DNA from: Polytrichum commune
Taxonomy: Eukaryota; Streptophyta; Polytrichopsida; Polytrichales; Polytrichaceae
Length of the DNA stretch: 64,000 nucleotides
Direction of reading: 5' to 3'
NCBI GenBank assembly: GCA_950295325.1
Contig: OX485805.1
Coordinates: 7,688,501-7,752,500, forward strand
The notes under the pieces were generated by a model. It saw only the letters and a program-made list of their open reading frames with translations. It was not told the DNA's origin and searched no databases. The position numbers were made by a program, and so were the translations under genes. Each line of letters opens with the position of its first letter. Position 1 is the first letter of the stretch. Shown one piece after another: positions 26,463-38,116 of this stretch.

Positions 26463-27752
26463 GTCATTCCAAGCTTTGATGCTTTACCAAACTTGATGCA
26501 ACGGATATTACTTGATTTTGTTTTTCATAACTTCAAACGTTTCGGTTTTATGGAGATTTGTCGTTGGCTTGCCCTTGTGCATGATGAACGTGAAGAATGC
26601 ATTTTGGCATGTGTAAGTTGACCACCCGTTTCATATGTTGGTGATTTTTTTGTAATTCTCATATAACACCCATTGAGTACCACGTTACAATATTGAACAA
26701 TGTTTGTTCCAATAATATCAACTTCAAATGTATTAAATGGGTCTAGTAAATTGAAATCCCCATCAAATTTCATTGGCATGTGGTACAGATATAACAAAAT
26801 TTTGTTCTTAAAACTATCGCAGGTACTTCAACTCTTGCACACAAACCTTATACGCCCTAAATTTGCACATGACGGCGTACATTCGATCAAATTTGGGCGA
26901 ATGAAACATTATCATACATTTGCACACAAGATGCTTACCTATTATCCCCATTTCCGCATCCACCTAAACCTACGGCATTTTTGTTCTAAAGACTTTGGGA
27001 CAAGCATCCAACACGAGGGGTTAAGAATATTGACTTTTCATGAATGTGCTCAACTTATCAACGTGAGTCTCAAGTACGTGCCAAATCTCAAGTGCTTGAC
27101 CTTCAGTGCTTGCCCAAATCTTGCCAAGGTACTTGGGTGGGAGGAGTTAACAAATCTTGCTCGCTTGGACGTGACCTATTGCCCGAAATTGAGCCCTACC
27201 ACCAAAAACTTGAAGGCACTCAAATATTTTAACATGTCCTCCAAGAAATTGGACGACTTTGGGAGCACGATCTTAGAAGGAAATACGGAGTTCGACACGA
27301 GGACCATGACTAATATGGAGCAGTATTTGAATCTCAATAATTTGAGAACCCTAGAAATCTTTAGCGTATGTCATTGTAGTGGGCTTAGGAAAGTGGAGGA
27401 TAGTTTTGGTAGCCTTAGCTCACTCACTGAGTGCTCATTTCATGGGTGCCATAGCCTTCACGCTTTACCGGATTTGAGCAACCTTATAATGCTGAAAACC
27501 TTGGATATACAAGACACGAAAATCCGAACTATTCCGGGGCTCGAGAATTTGAACAACTTGGAAAGGTTGCTTTGTCAAGACTCGCAAGTGAAATCGCTTC
27601 CCGATTTGAGTCATATGCAAAAACTAAAGGAAGTCCAACCCGATGACATTTTCAAGGGGAAAATATCGAGCCAAAAACCTCCAAGTTCTCAAGACATACT
27701 TCCTATTGTTGTTGGTGATGACACTTATACGGATTGGAGTGGAGAAGATTGA
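26463..27752 (+). CDS. NLR-type winged-helix and leucine-rich-repeat exons
   Basis: Exon 26463-26612 (50 codons, phase 0 at both ends) and exon 26823-27752 (309 codons plus stop) are joined by a GTAAGT...TCGCAG intron. The first exon and the start of the second resemble the winged-helix (ARC2) part of plant NLR immune receptors: SFDALPNLMQRILLDF, a WLALVHDE segment, then VLQLLHTNLI and an MKHYHTFAHKM block in the place of the usual MHDLxxxFA. About nine LRRs follow (for example LPDLSNLIMLKTLDI), then an acidic tail ending DWSGED. Plant NLR LRRs sense pathogen effectors or restrain the receptor. No NB-ARC nucleotide-binding domain lies upstream. The nearest upstream exons, in the same orientation and phase, encode the trihelix protein, giving a 664-residue fusion model. 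The alternative is a 5'-truncated NLR relic; the clean 309-codon frame argues against long decay. Confidence 0.65.
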
Positions 27753-28797
27753 TGCCTCAACCAATAGTTCGAAAATGATTTAGAACCCATTTTCGCTTTG
27801 CGAGTGGCGGGGGTTTCGTTTCCCACTAAGTTGTCCTAACGATATCCAATATTTGGTCAACTTGAGGATTATTGGAAGAGGCAAATCATGTTAGCTGAAC
27901 GATTCCAAGCATTGAAGGGCTTGGCAAGTCCAATGGGAAGAAACGTACCATCGAATTGCCTAGTTTCGATCGATAGAAATAAAATGTAGTAGCATGTGTG
28001 TGAATAGTCTTCATAATCATGCTAATGTTTGCAATGTAGACACGTGTTAATATATATACAGGCGTCCGCTCTTTTGTTTCAAGATAGTCAATGATAGTTG
28101 GCTAACACTCAAAGGTAGTAGAATTGAGCATGATCTCAATTTGAAAGATTCGTATGCTTTGATATTTACATTTATAATATTTATACAACATATGTAATAT
28201 AATATGTAATGTGTCATGTAATAGGGTGTAGTACATTGTAAGCACCTCATGGCCATTTTAAGCATAATTGTTGCAACTCTACTAACCACAAGATTTGCAT
28301 AAGGTATTTAGGATTGATGTCAAATGAATTTGTTTTAATATTTTCATGCAAACTCTTGTCAAACCTTCATGGGTTTCTCTTATGGTTTGTCGAATGGGGT
28401 GTACATGCACCCAAATCCTATAAGGTTGCTTGACTCCTTGATTCCTCTAGTTTGATTAGAGTTGACGAAGAGTCTTGGTGAGGGTTGTTATGTGCCTCGA
28501 GTGCAAACCTCAACCTAGAACTTGACCCACTTAAGTTGAAGATATTCACCAACAACCATCGCCTTATTGAGTTAGTGGTGAAAAAGACCAATTTTATCAA
28601 TGTTATGTGAAGCTTATTCCAAATCAACAAAATAAAAGTTCATTTGAGAATTTACTTCACGAAATCATGTCGCCTGGGATTTAGCTTTGGGGATGCATAA
28701 AAAGGGCAATGATTGTGCCTAGGTTTTACATAATATATATAAGGTATGGGTTACTTTATTCTAGCATTATAAATATACTAGATGTAATACGTATATA
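27753..28797. other. 3' flank of the LRR gene and intergenic sequence
   Basis: AATAAAAT at about 27968 is a candidate polyadenylation signal roughly 215 bp after the stop. The rest is AT-rich and shows nothing recognisable. Confidence 0.45.
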
Positions 28798-29721
28798 TGT
28801 CGCACACCTCTCCATGAGGAGTGTCCAAAACACCATGGGCACAAAGGGGACCCCGGAGTGACACCCGGGACTTGTGGCGCCGTTGGTGAGAGGGCCCAAG
28901 TGATCCTAGTGTGGGTGATGGCCCCGGGCGTTGGGAACGCCTCCCACCCATGAAGACTATAATGCACGAGGGTAAGGCCATCAGCTATGCGTAGCTTATG
29001 GCGTGTATATTCTAGAATGCTCAAGAACACCTCAATCGGACGTGTGAGCTAGGAGTTATGGCAATTTGAGTGGTTCCCGAGACTGCCAAGTTTGAACAGG
29101 CATAACTTCCTCAATACTTGCCCGAATGGGGCAAGTGAGGAGTCCATCAGCATTTACGTGAAGCGTAGATGCAGATGAAATGGTCGCTTGTTAGCATCAA
29201 AGATCAAATAAGGAAGTTATGATGATCTGAAGCTGCTAAGGACTTCTAGGCCCAACGGCTAAGGGAAAATGTCACTTGGCCCCAACTCTTGGTAGAGAGA
29301 CAAAAGGGTTCTTGACAGTGGTATAGAGGCCCCGCCTAGAGTGCTAGAGGCTTATATGGGTGAGGTGGTGTGGCCTCACCCACCCGAGGCCAAACGGCAC
29401 GGCCTCCATGGGATTTGGCCCAATGTGAGGACATAATTGCCTAGTATGGTTCGGGTTGTTGTAGTGTTGCTCCGGCAACGCGATGATCAACATAAGATTG
29501 GACTTTCATGAATGAAAATCCACATCTAAGAATTGGTTACCGATTAAGGGGTGAGTCTTGAAAGCAAAGTAGGAGGGTTGGTTCCCCTTTTATGAACAAT
29601 AAGGTCCGGGGTAGGAGGAGCTAACCATTAGAATGGCGGAATGCGAAGGGTTAGCACTCGTAACCTTTGCTAGAAATGGAAATTAGCAAGATTGTTAAGG
29701 AAGCTAGCAAGGGTTGCGACA
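28798..29721 (-). mobile_element. Solo LTR, family B, copy 1
   Basis: A 924-bp block starting TGTCGC and ending GCGACA (perfect 6-bp terminal inverted repeat), flanked by the perfect 5-bp duplication ATATA (28793-28797 and 29722-29726). Its full length matches, in reverse orientation, the block nested at 58759-59733. No coding frame or second LTR was found. The minus orientation is inferred from a CATATAAGC TATA-like motif in that sense and is uncertain. Confidence 0.88.
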
Positions 29722-29726
29722 ATATA

Positions 29727-30768
29727 ATTCTACTTGTAGTTCTACCTTTAGGTCTATAGTCAACTATAATGAAGTGGGTAACCTATAAGAGGCCCAAATG
29801 AATATTTCATTCAATACATGAACAACATTTGTTCCTGAAATATAGGGTTTAGGACAAGCTCGGTAGAAAGACTACCCTTTGGAAATCCCTAAAGGTTTCT
29901 TATTGTGGAGCTTGTAGGTGGAGTACAAGTGGAGCTCGTAGGTGGTTCTTATGGTTGCTTCTCTAGCTTTTAGGTATAGGGTTCGATTGGAATATGGATT
30001 CTTTTGCTTGGCTTTCTGAATTTTGAAGAGTTGGTTTGGGCTAGGAATTTTGTGTGATATTGTTGCCAGTGAGTTTGTGGCCTTGTGTCACTTTAAGAGT
30101 AACTTGTTTGAAAAAATGTCCAATCTCTTTAATATAGCTTTGCTAGAATCAACAATATTCCTACAAACCTGAGGCTTGACCTTATCATTTGCACATGAGG
30201 GAAGCTAAGACAAGAGCATTAAGTAGTAATCGGTGAGCAATAACACATGATTAATGAACGGTAACATGCAAGAAATTTAGTCAAATATAGATTATAGGAG
30301 TTATAACCTTAACTTGGTATTATATTATTTATTTTATTTACTTGTACAATAGTAATATCTCAAAAATTTAGAATTGAAGGGGGGCATGTTACTATGGACT
30401 ACTGAAAACCTATTCAATCAATTGTTGATTCTTATTATAATTGTTGCGTGCAACCAAAGTAGATAAGAAATATTGAATGATATATATTGACATTTGAAAC
30501 ATTAAGGTGAATACTACACTAGCATCACTACTCGTGTTTAACAACACCACCATGCTTACATAATCACATGACCTCGTTGTAGGGATATATTGGCTTGTTG
30601 ATGAACTCGTCATTGTCGTAATCCACCTTGTATAAAATTTGAACATATAGTATAGGTGTTTGGAATACACCCATTTCCTCTCTCTTTTCAAAGCCACAAA
30701 CAACAATTTGATGAAGTCCAGGCATGTGCATTGTAGGATGTCATCAATTGTGACACATTACAAGTTAG
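29727..30768. other. Intergenic sequence, no gene
   Basis: AT-rich, with no supported coding sequence. An isolated GGGTTCGATTGG near 29979 resembles a tRNA B box, but no tRNA fold surrounds it. Confidence 0.5.
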
Positions 30769-30773
30769 CCTCC

Positions 30774-32278
30774 TGTGAGGCCAAACCACCCACCCTTAAG
30801 CGTCCTAGTCCGGGTGAGGGAATGGATGTCACATTCGTGTTCGCATAACTCCATCTTACCAAATTAATGTGTGAGAATTCAGTACGTTTCTCATCAATTC
30901 GAGTACACCAATTTATTCCATCATAAGATTACAAGTGTTAAAAAACACTCTTCCCTATCATGGCGCTATTAGCGTACTCCAGTACAATTCCACACAACTC
31001 AATCACAAGTCTATCTCCTAATGCCACCTTATATTGTCTAGTGATCAACCAAATTACTAATGACTAAACATCTAACTAACATTTGGTGCTAACTTTATTA
31101 ACTAGCTATAACCTAATCCAATGTCACACTCGTACATTCCTCCTCCCTCTATACTATTGCCATCTCACCCCCTTGGACCATTGCCTAAATACCACACTAG
31201 TCTAAGGTATGTAATCCTACTATAAACCCAGCCTTTTTCCTAGTTCTCCCTAGCCAAGCATCCACCCCCCTTAGCTGCGGCAGTTCCCAGCTAGTAATCC
31301 AACCAGATTCCTTCAACTGCAGCAGTCTAATCCAACCAGCGGCGGCAGTCTAATCCAACAAGCGGCGGTAGTCTAATCCAACAAGTTGCGGCAGTTCCTA
31401 GCTAGTAATCCAACCAGGCTTCCTTCAACTGCAGCAATATAATCCAACCAGCTGCGGCAGTTCCAGCTAGTAATCCAACCAAATTCCTTCAACTGCAGCA
31501 GTATAATCCAACCAGTTGCGGCAGTCTAATCCAACAAGCGGCGGCAGTTCCCAGCTAGTAATCCAACCAGGCTTCCTTCAACTACAACATTATAATCCAA
31601 CCAGTTGCGGCAATCTAATCCAACAAGCTGCGGCAGTTCCCAGCTAATAATCCAACCAGGCTTCCTTCAACTGCAGCAGTATAATCAAACCAACTGCGGC
31701 AGTCTAATCCAACAAGCTGTGACAGTCCCCAGCTAGTAATCCCTTGTCTACTTAATCTCTAACAAACCTCCTAACTAATTAATTTAACCAAACCCACTAA
31801 TTCTACTAAAACACTACCTAATCCCCACATTTTCCTAGATCTAAGAGCTCATGTTCCTAAAGAGGAAGGAGAGAGAGAGAGAGAGAGAGGAGAGGAAGAA
31901 GAGAGGAATGAAGAGGGAAGAGGAGGAGGAAGAGAGGGCACCCAAGACCACAAGCCCCTTAACCTTTTCCTACTTAGTAGGACCTTATCCTATCCACTAA
32001 GTCCTCACCCTTTAAACCAACAAGAGCATGTTCTAATTCAAACATTTAAATCCAAGGACCTTCCTCTTGCTTCATCAACCACTACTCACTTAACCACAAC
32101 ACTCCCTAATATCACTAAGCTTTTACTTAACCACACAAAATAGGCTTAAAGCCTAAAACATAAAACACACCAAGCCTCACTCTTTTTATACTTTTAATTG
32201 TTTCAATCACACTCCAAATGCAATTCTAAGTAGATTCTAAACATAAAAACCAATATGAGCACTCATTTTGGGCTCATA
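30774..32278 (+). mobile_element. Solo LTR, family A, copy 2
   Basis: It begins TGTGAGGCC and ends GGGCTCATA, with 5-bp target duplications CCTCC at 30769-30773 and 32279-32283. The first 80 and last 400 bases match copy 3 (58146-60480) closely. The middle (31290-31735) is a minisatellite and there is a (GA)n run at 31867-31890. It lacks internal coding sequence. Confidence 0.88.
31290..31735. repeat. Minisatellite inside family A LTR copy 2
   Basis: Irregular tandem units built from AATCCAACCAG, GCTGCGGCAGTTCCCAGC, CTAGTAATCC and CTTCCTTCAACTGCAGCAG, repeated about five to seven times with deletions. The matching position in copy 3 holds a different tandem array, so this part of the LTR expands repeatedly. 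Confidence 0.85.
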
Positions 32279-32283
32279 CCTCC

Positions 32284-34062
32284 TTAGAGACGATGTTGAT
32301 ATTTAGTTCAAATTTGTGATACAGAATGGCATCGATTCCAATAACATAGTATATGTCCATGAGTCCGGCACTCTCCGATTTGTTTTTGTGACGTGTGTAG
32401 TAAGTTTTTGCTATGTCTCAAAACAACAAAACCTAGGGAACAAGGTCTCTAGGAAGACTGAGATAGTGTCTGTAAGGGTTAACGCCACATTGGATTAAGG
32501 TTCTTCATAACATTTGATGGTGATTTTCATTCTTTACTATCTCCAATATTCACTTATCCCATTCTTTTCCTCTCTCTTTCTCTTTAATTCCTTTGTGATG
32601 GTTCGGTAGTGAGTGAGGTCTGTCATATCTTCCAGGTAGGTGCTATCACTCTAAGGCTCGGACCTAATTTAGTCGTGAAGCTCAATAGCTTGGCAAATTG
32701 TCAAGTAACTCATAGGTAGGACAACATGTCCGGGGCAACGTCTTTTGAGTAACCATCTTCGTCTTTATTTGTGAGGAATTATGCTTGCAACCAATTCAAA
32801 TTAATTCCAATTATACTTACTTCCAACCATCGGCAATTCTTCATGGACTGTAATCACCACCGCCATCTTCCGATAGACCTGGCGATACATCTCGAAGAAT
32901 ATCCATTCCGTCAATACATTAGATATGTATAAATTTATCAGGCTATATCCTTTGATTAACAAGTTTTTATCATCCAAAATATGTGCATGCAAATAGTCTT
33001 ATCTCACAAGGTAAAGTCTTCTTCTTCTTTCCTGACTATGTGGTCTAGGCTTACGTCAACCCTTGTCTAATCTTTCCTCACTGGCTAGCGATATGCGGTT
33101 AACTTGCCCAGGCGATATCCTCTCTCAGGAAAACTACCACAGGGTAATGTCTATAGCTCTCATGCTTCCCTGCTCTGGCTATGGCCTGTCAGCCTCTCTC
33201 AACGACTGCCTCGCCCATCTTAGGCCTCTCTGTCTTTTCTCACTTTCTCTTTCTGCCAATCGCCCTATGGCTTAGGCTTCATCCTCTCTGCTTATCGCCA
33301 CAGATCTCTCCTTAGACCAATTGCCCTTTCATCTCCCTCATGGGAGTTACTTCCGTCTTGACCCTTTAGCGGTCATGCCTTTTCACCAACGGCTTCAGAA
33401 TATGACCTTACTGCCATCTGTTCATCTTCACTCCCCTCTCACAGGGTAAGTGATTATCTTGCAGCTTATCGCCTGCTCAGACTTCGTCCACTCACATTAA
33501 ACTTAATCTTCTTCACACATATGACTATATTCGTTAATTTGGGACTTTTTCGGCATTTTGAGACAGTTACAAATATAAGAACATGGATAAAATCACACAT
33601 ATATTGGAGAATGTTGTAAGATGCAAATACTTTGAAGCAGGTGTTCATATCAAGAACCCAATTAAGAACTCATATATCAAGATGGTTTAGGTAGGACGAC
33701 CCAAACATTAGACCATGTTGTTGTGGTCCACATATTAATTTGAGACAAGAGAAAGTCTCAAATTAACGAATATAGTGATACATTCAGATTTTACTTTATG
33801 GCCACTCGCCAAGAATATGACATTTTTCCACAAAATTGATTACTTGCTCATATGTCCGCTCTCGGACCTTACAACCTATTGTTCTTCCGGCATATAACTA
33901 CGTCTTTACCTCAGAAAGACTCTTGCCTTCTCTGAGTATCTTGTTCAATCACACTTCTCTCTCTCTCTCCTATTGCTAGATTGGCGCAATGTATACTTGG
34001 CCTCACGCCCTCAAAACATACATACTTTACTGCCATTACTCAAGACTCGATTTGCTTACGTC
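32284..34062. other. Intergenic sequence, no gene
   Basis: CT-rich stretches (33000-33480 and a (TC)n run at about 33955-33970) but no bounded element and no supported coding sequence. The sequence continues at 38117 across the LTR pair insertion. Confidence 0.5.
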
Positions 34063-34763
34063 AATACTGTGTGATTGTAGAGACACCAACGATCTCAGTA
34101 CACAACAAGAGCAAGGTGAGAGAGCAAAGAGAGGGACTGGTGAGAGCGAGAAGAGTCGACGCAGCAGCAGCAGCAGGTGAGAGTGGAGCTGGCCGGGAGT
34201 GAAGACGAGCTGGCCAAGAGACGGAGATGAGCTGGCCATAAGAGGAGCTGGCAAACTGGCCGAGGGCGAACGGACTAGTTAGGCCAATTTAGGGTTAGGC
34301 CAGGACCTTTGTACTAGCCCGGTTAGGTAGAGGTTAACTGGTTACTAATAGGACCAAACGAACTAGTTCTGGCCGGGAATAGGGCCCGGTCTACAAGGCC
34401 GAGATGGTAACTAGAAAATGAATGTAAAAAGGGGCCGATTTTGAGAATTGAAAAGGCATGAACATATTTCCGCTTTAGGGCACATGTTTAATTGTAATAG
34501 GATGGATGAAAAATCCAACTAGGAGATAGGAAAAGATATGTAAGTAGGAAGTACATTTCAAGCATGATAGATTTAGAAATCTAATTTTGAAACTCTAAAT
34601 TCAGACTCTAAATTAGATTTAGTTCTAAAAATAGCTGAAGAGGACATTTAAAGGAATCTTACAAAAACGAAGATGTGGAAGGCTATATAAGAAGGCCAAG
34701 TTAGGGGCCATAATACACTTCATTTTCATTCCGAATATTCTACATGAGTGTCCGAGTCTCGAG

Positions 34764-34955
34764 TTAATTTAGCGGCATGATTTTGTGCAAATTAATTTAG
34801 CGGCACGATTTGGTGCAAATTAAGTTAGCGGCACGATATGGTGCAAAATTAACTTAGCGGCACGATTTGGGGCAAATTAACTTAGCGGCACGATTTGGTG
34901 CGAAGTACCTAGAGGCACGATTTTGGAGCAAATTAATCTAAGGCACGCGGGGTGC
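34764..34955 (+). repeat. Tandem hairpin array in LTR unit 1
   Basis: Seven units of about 29-31 bp, of the form TTAATTTAGCGGCACGATTT then GGTGCAAA. GCAC pairs with GTGC around a 6-base loop, and TTAATTT with AAATTAA outside an unpaired AGCG. The array starts about 80 bp after the TATA box, so it should fall in the transcript leader. Confidence 0.85.
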
Positions 34956-36419
34956 ATCTCTAGTTGATATATTAAGAGAATTAGCAATTGCGGGAGCAAG
35001 CTAATTCGCGGCTGCAAGGTCTCTTACAAGCTTAAAGAGAATTTTTACACAAATCAAATAGAGGCATACACTAAATCATTGACCCAAATCATAACTTGAG
35101 GTGGAGTAGCCAAGGGGCTAGCAACACTCCACATGGGCAAGCTTACATAAGGCCGTCAAAATCGGAATGGACACCTAGGATTGCAATTACCTTGCTCGAG
35201 TAAAGCTTGGTTTCGAGGTGATTGACGGGTGAAGATTCTTTCGGAGGATACCTTGAGCTATCAAGTGCAAAGCGAGCAAGAAGAGATAATCTAAGGGAGG
35301 CTAAGCCTTCTCCTCGCCATCATATCCCCTACTCCTCATTAACCTAAAGGTGATTCGGGTAATCAAAGGGGGATTTCACGTAGGAGTTTAGGCCAAGGCC
35401 ATGATTTGAAATCTAAGAGTGGCCGAATCATGATCTTGCTACCAAATTCCTTGTTCCTCCATAGAGAGTTTTGGGGAAATGAGAGGGATACTTTGGTAAT
35501 TATATGCCGGCCATGACCAAGGATTGGAATGCCCTTGGGAATATGGAGAATTATTAATCAAGCACCTTTGAATGTCTATTGGAGTTATATGCCCTTATGG
35601 AATGAATAGGGATTCCACGACATCAAAGGAGATATCTAACTAGGTAGCTTGAAATTAGTGAGGGAGTCTACTTGCCTTGAAATGAAACTAAGGTAAGGAA
35701 CCTCAAAAGAGTATTTGAGAAACTAGAGTGCTCTCATTAGTGAGAGAGTATGCTTGAAGACATAAATAAAACATTCTTGGAATAGTTCTAAGGGATAAGG
35801 AAGATTTTAAACATCCAAACCATGAAAGATATTGTATGTATGAACAATGTTCTCCCTAAAACACTTAACCTTGACATTAGGATGTCGGGGAACATAAACT
35901 TAAAGACTTGGACACTTTATCCTTAGAGATTTATAAAGGGTTCGTGATTAGAAAAAGGATTATGTTACTAAATCCATATAAGATGCAAAATCTAATAAAG
36001 GTTTAGGATCACCTAACCTTGACATTAGATTTCGGGGAACATAAACTTGAAAACTTAGGTCAATTTGTCCTTGAGGATTCAAAAGAGCATTAATATTATG
36101 TACCACAAAATTAAGATTATATGAGTGCAAACACCTTCACCAGAAATGGAAAACCTAATGAAGGTCTAATTTTGGTGGGAGTAACTTCCATGTAAACCAG
36201 TCAGCAGCAGGTTACACCGTCTAAGTTTGCTGAGGGTTTGAAGGTGACCCCAACAGTGATCAGTCGGCACCACACCGCACCGGCAGCGGTGCCAGGCGAA
36301 ACGCCGAAGAGGAAAGATGCAAGTTTGTAGTTGGAGGCCTGAGAGCCCAGAGGGAGACGTCGAGGAGAAGAAGAGAAGACGGGGAGGTGACCGAGACACG
36401 ACGGGACTTAGGGCCGGCA

Positions 36420-36680
36420 GTCACAGGCTGCCACGCGGCACCGGGAACGCCGACGGCCTTGGGAACGCGCGAGAACCGGGAACGCACGAGAGAACCGGGA
36501 GCGGGGAGAACGACCCCCGGGAACACAGGGAGCGGCCCGGGAATGGGGGAGCATCACCGGGAGCGCACCGGGAACGCCGACCGGCCTCGGGAACGAACCG
36601 AGAGCGTGGGAGCAGCCTCGGGAACGAACCGAGAGCATGGGAGCGGCTTGGGAACGAGCCGGGAGCGCCTGAGACCCGAA
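36420..36680 (+). repeat. GC-rich minisatellite in LTR unit 2
   Basis: Irregular repeats around GGGAACG. Several units form short hairpins, e.g. CTCGG-GAACGAA-CCGAG twice, then GGCT...AGCC around a similar loop. Open frames through it are a consequence of the repeat and are not proposed as genes. Confidence 0.8.
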
Positions 36681-36969
36681 GAGGCATGCTAATTAGGACA
36701 CGTGTTAGAATTAGGGAAATGAATGGAGGACGGATGAACTTTGAACCGAAGGAGATGTACCTATTTACTACATCTCAAGGATGGTAGATTCCTAGCTCCT
36801 AGATTAAAAGACTTGTAATTCAGGCTATTTATAGATACATGGCTATTTATAGTCGAGACGGTTATTTCAGAAAATTAGGCAAATGGTAGATTTAAAACAC
36901 TATATAAAGGGGGCAAGTTGGGACCCCTATTACACTTCATTTGCCGCGGACCACTAGTCGTGAAGTGTC

Positions 36970-37100
36970 TTAAGAGGCCGAACGAGCAACCCTTTGGAGA
37001 CCAAAGGACTCGTGGACCTCGAACCTTTATTAGCTCAAAGAGGCCGTACGAGCAACCCTTTGGAAACAAAGGACTCGTAAACCTCGAACCAAACTTAGGA
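36970..37100 (+). repeat. Two long hairpin repeats in LTR unit 2
   Basis: Two 66-bp units. Each folds as GAGG/CCTC, CGAG/CTCG and CCTTTG/CAAAGG nested stems with a short loop. They occupy the same place after the TATA box as the unrelated hairpin array of unit 1. Confidence 0.8.
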
Positions 37101-38116
37101 TTAAAAGCCGATGAAAGGCCAACAGAAGCTTAAAAGAAAAATTAAGCGAAACTTATGAGATTTACAAGATAGACAAAGAGATCATCGGAATTACATACGA
37201 ACTCAAGTAGGAACTTGAGGAACGGCCAAATCATTTACAAAGGCCAATCAAGTGGAGCTAATTAAAGATTGGAAAAAAGACTTAGAAAAGATTGTGATTT
37301 ACTTAAGAGAACTTATCATGAAACAAGCATTGTAAGAAGCCGGAAGAGGCTAGCTCTTTTGAATGAACAATCACAAAGATTTGTGTATAGTAACACTTTA
37401 GCTTAAAAAGGACTTGAGTTACCTTTCACTTGAGCAAGGTAAGTTATTCATTGTATTAGGCTAAGGTTTGTAAACCAAGGATTTCTACTCAAGCAAAGCC
37501 GCCGAATAGGCAAATTCCACATCTTGCCACCATGATACCTATACTAAGATTTCACGTCATTCCAATCTAAGGAAACTTAGGAATAGTAAGTTAAGGCGTT
37601 GAAATCTAACCAAGGATATCTCAGAGAATTCTACTTAATAGATCTTGAGAATTCGGAATTACACCTAAGTAAGGGAATGTGAACCTTGTGGACTAAGAAT
37701 AAAACCATAAGAGGAAAGGGGTACAATAATACATTAGCGAAGGAGTATGTTGGAATCTAAAAGAGATCTTGGTACAATAATCTGGGAATTGAAATGGAAT
37801 AAGAATATTTCATTATCATTCAAACCATGAAAGATATTGCATGTAAGGATAAGAGTTTCCTTTAAAACATTTAACCCTGACATTAGGATTTCGGGGAACA
37901 TAAACTTGCAAAATTAGGTCAACTACTCCTTGAGAGTTCAAAAGAGCATTAAGATTACATGTTACGAAATTAAGGTAACAGAGAGAATACAAACACCTTC
38001 ACAAGTATGAAAAGCTAAGATAATCTAATTTTGGTGGGAGTAACTTCCATGTAAACCGGTTCAGCAGCGGGTTACACCGTCTAAGGCTGAGGGTTGAAGG
38101 TGACCTCGACAAATAC

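Larger units (their letters stand above)
34068..38111 (+). mobile_element. Two LTR units in tandem within one target duplication (family C)
   Basis: The whole block starts TGTGTGATTG, ends GACCTCGACA and is flanked by the perfect 5-bp duplication AATAC (34063-34067 and 38112-38116). It consists of unit 1 (34068-36255) and unit 2 (36256-38111), which end in closely related sequence (TTGGTGGGAGTAACTTCC, then GGTTACACCGTCTAAG and GGTGACCYCRACA). Both carry a TATA box (CTATATAAG at 34683, TATATAAA at 36901) followed by a tandem hairpin array, and a GC-rich repeat upstream of the TATA box. Nothing resembling gag, pol or a primer-binding site separates them. Either an element has lost its whole internal region while keeping both LTRs, or one LTR was duplicated in place. 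Unit 1 has a further internal repeat (CTTGACATTAG...GGGGAACATAAACTT, near 35872 and 36014). Confidence 0.75.

Noticed and set aside
26525..26797. 90-codon minus-strand frame opposite the winged-helix exon
   Set aside because: Shadow of the plus-strand exon and intron; no recognisable product.
29979..29990. tRNA B-box-like GGGTTCGATTGG
   Set aside because: No A box at proper distance and no cloverleaf.
36317..36787. 156-codon Arg/Gly/Glu-rich frame
   Set aside because: It runs through the GC-rich minisatellite of an LTR; several overlapping frames are open on both strands there.
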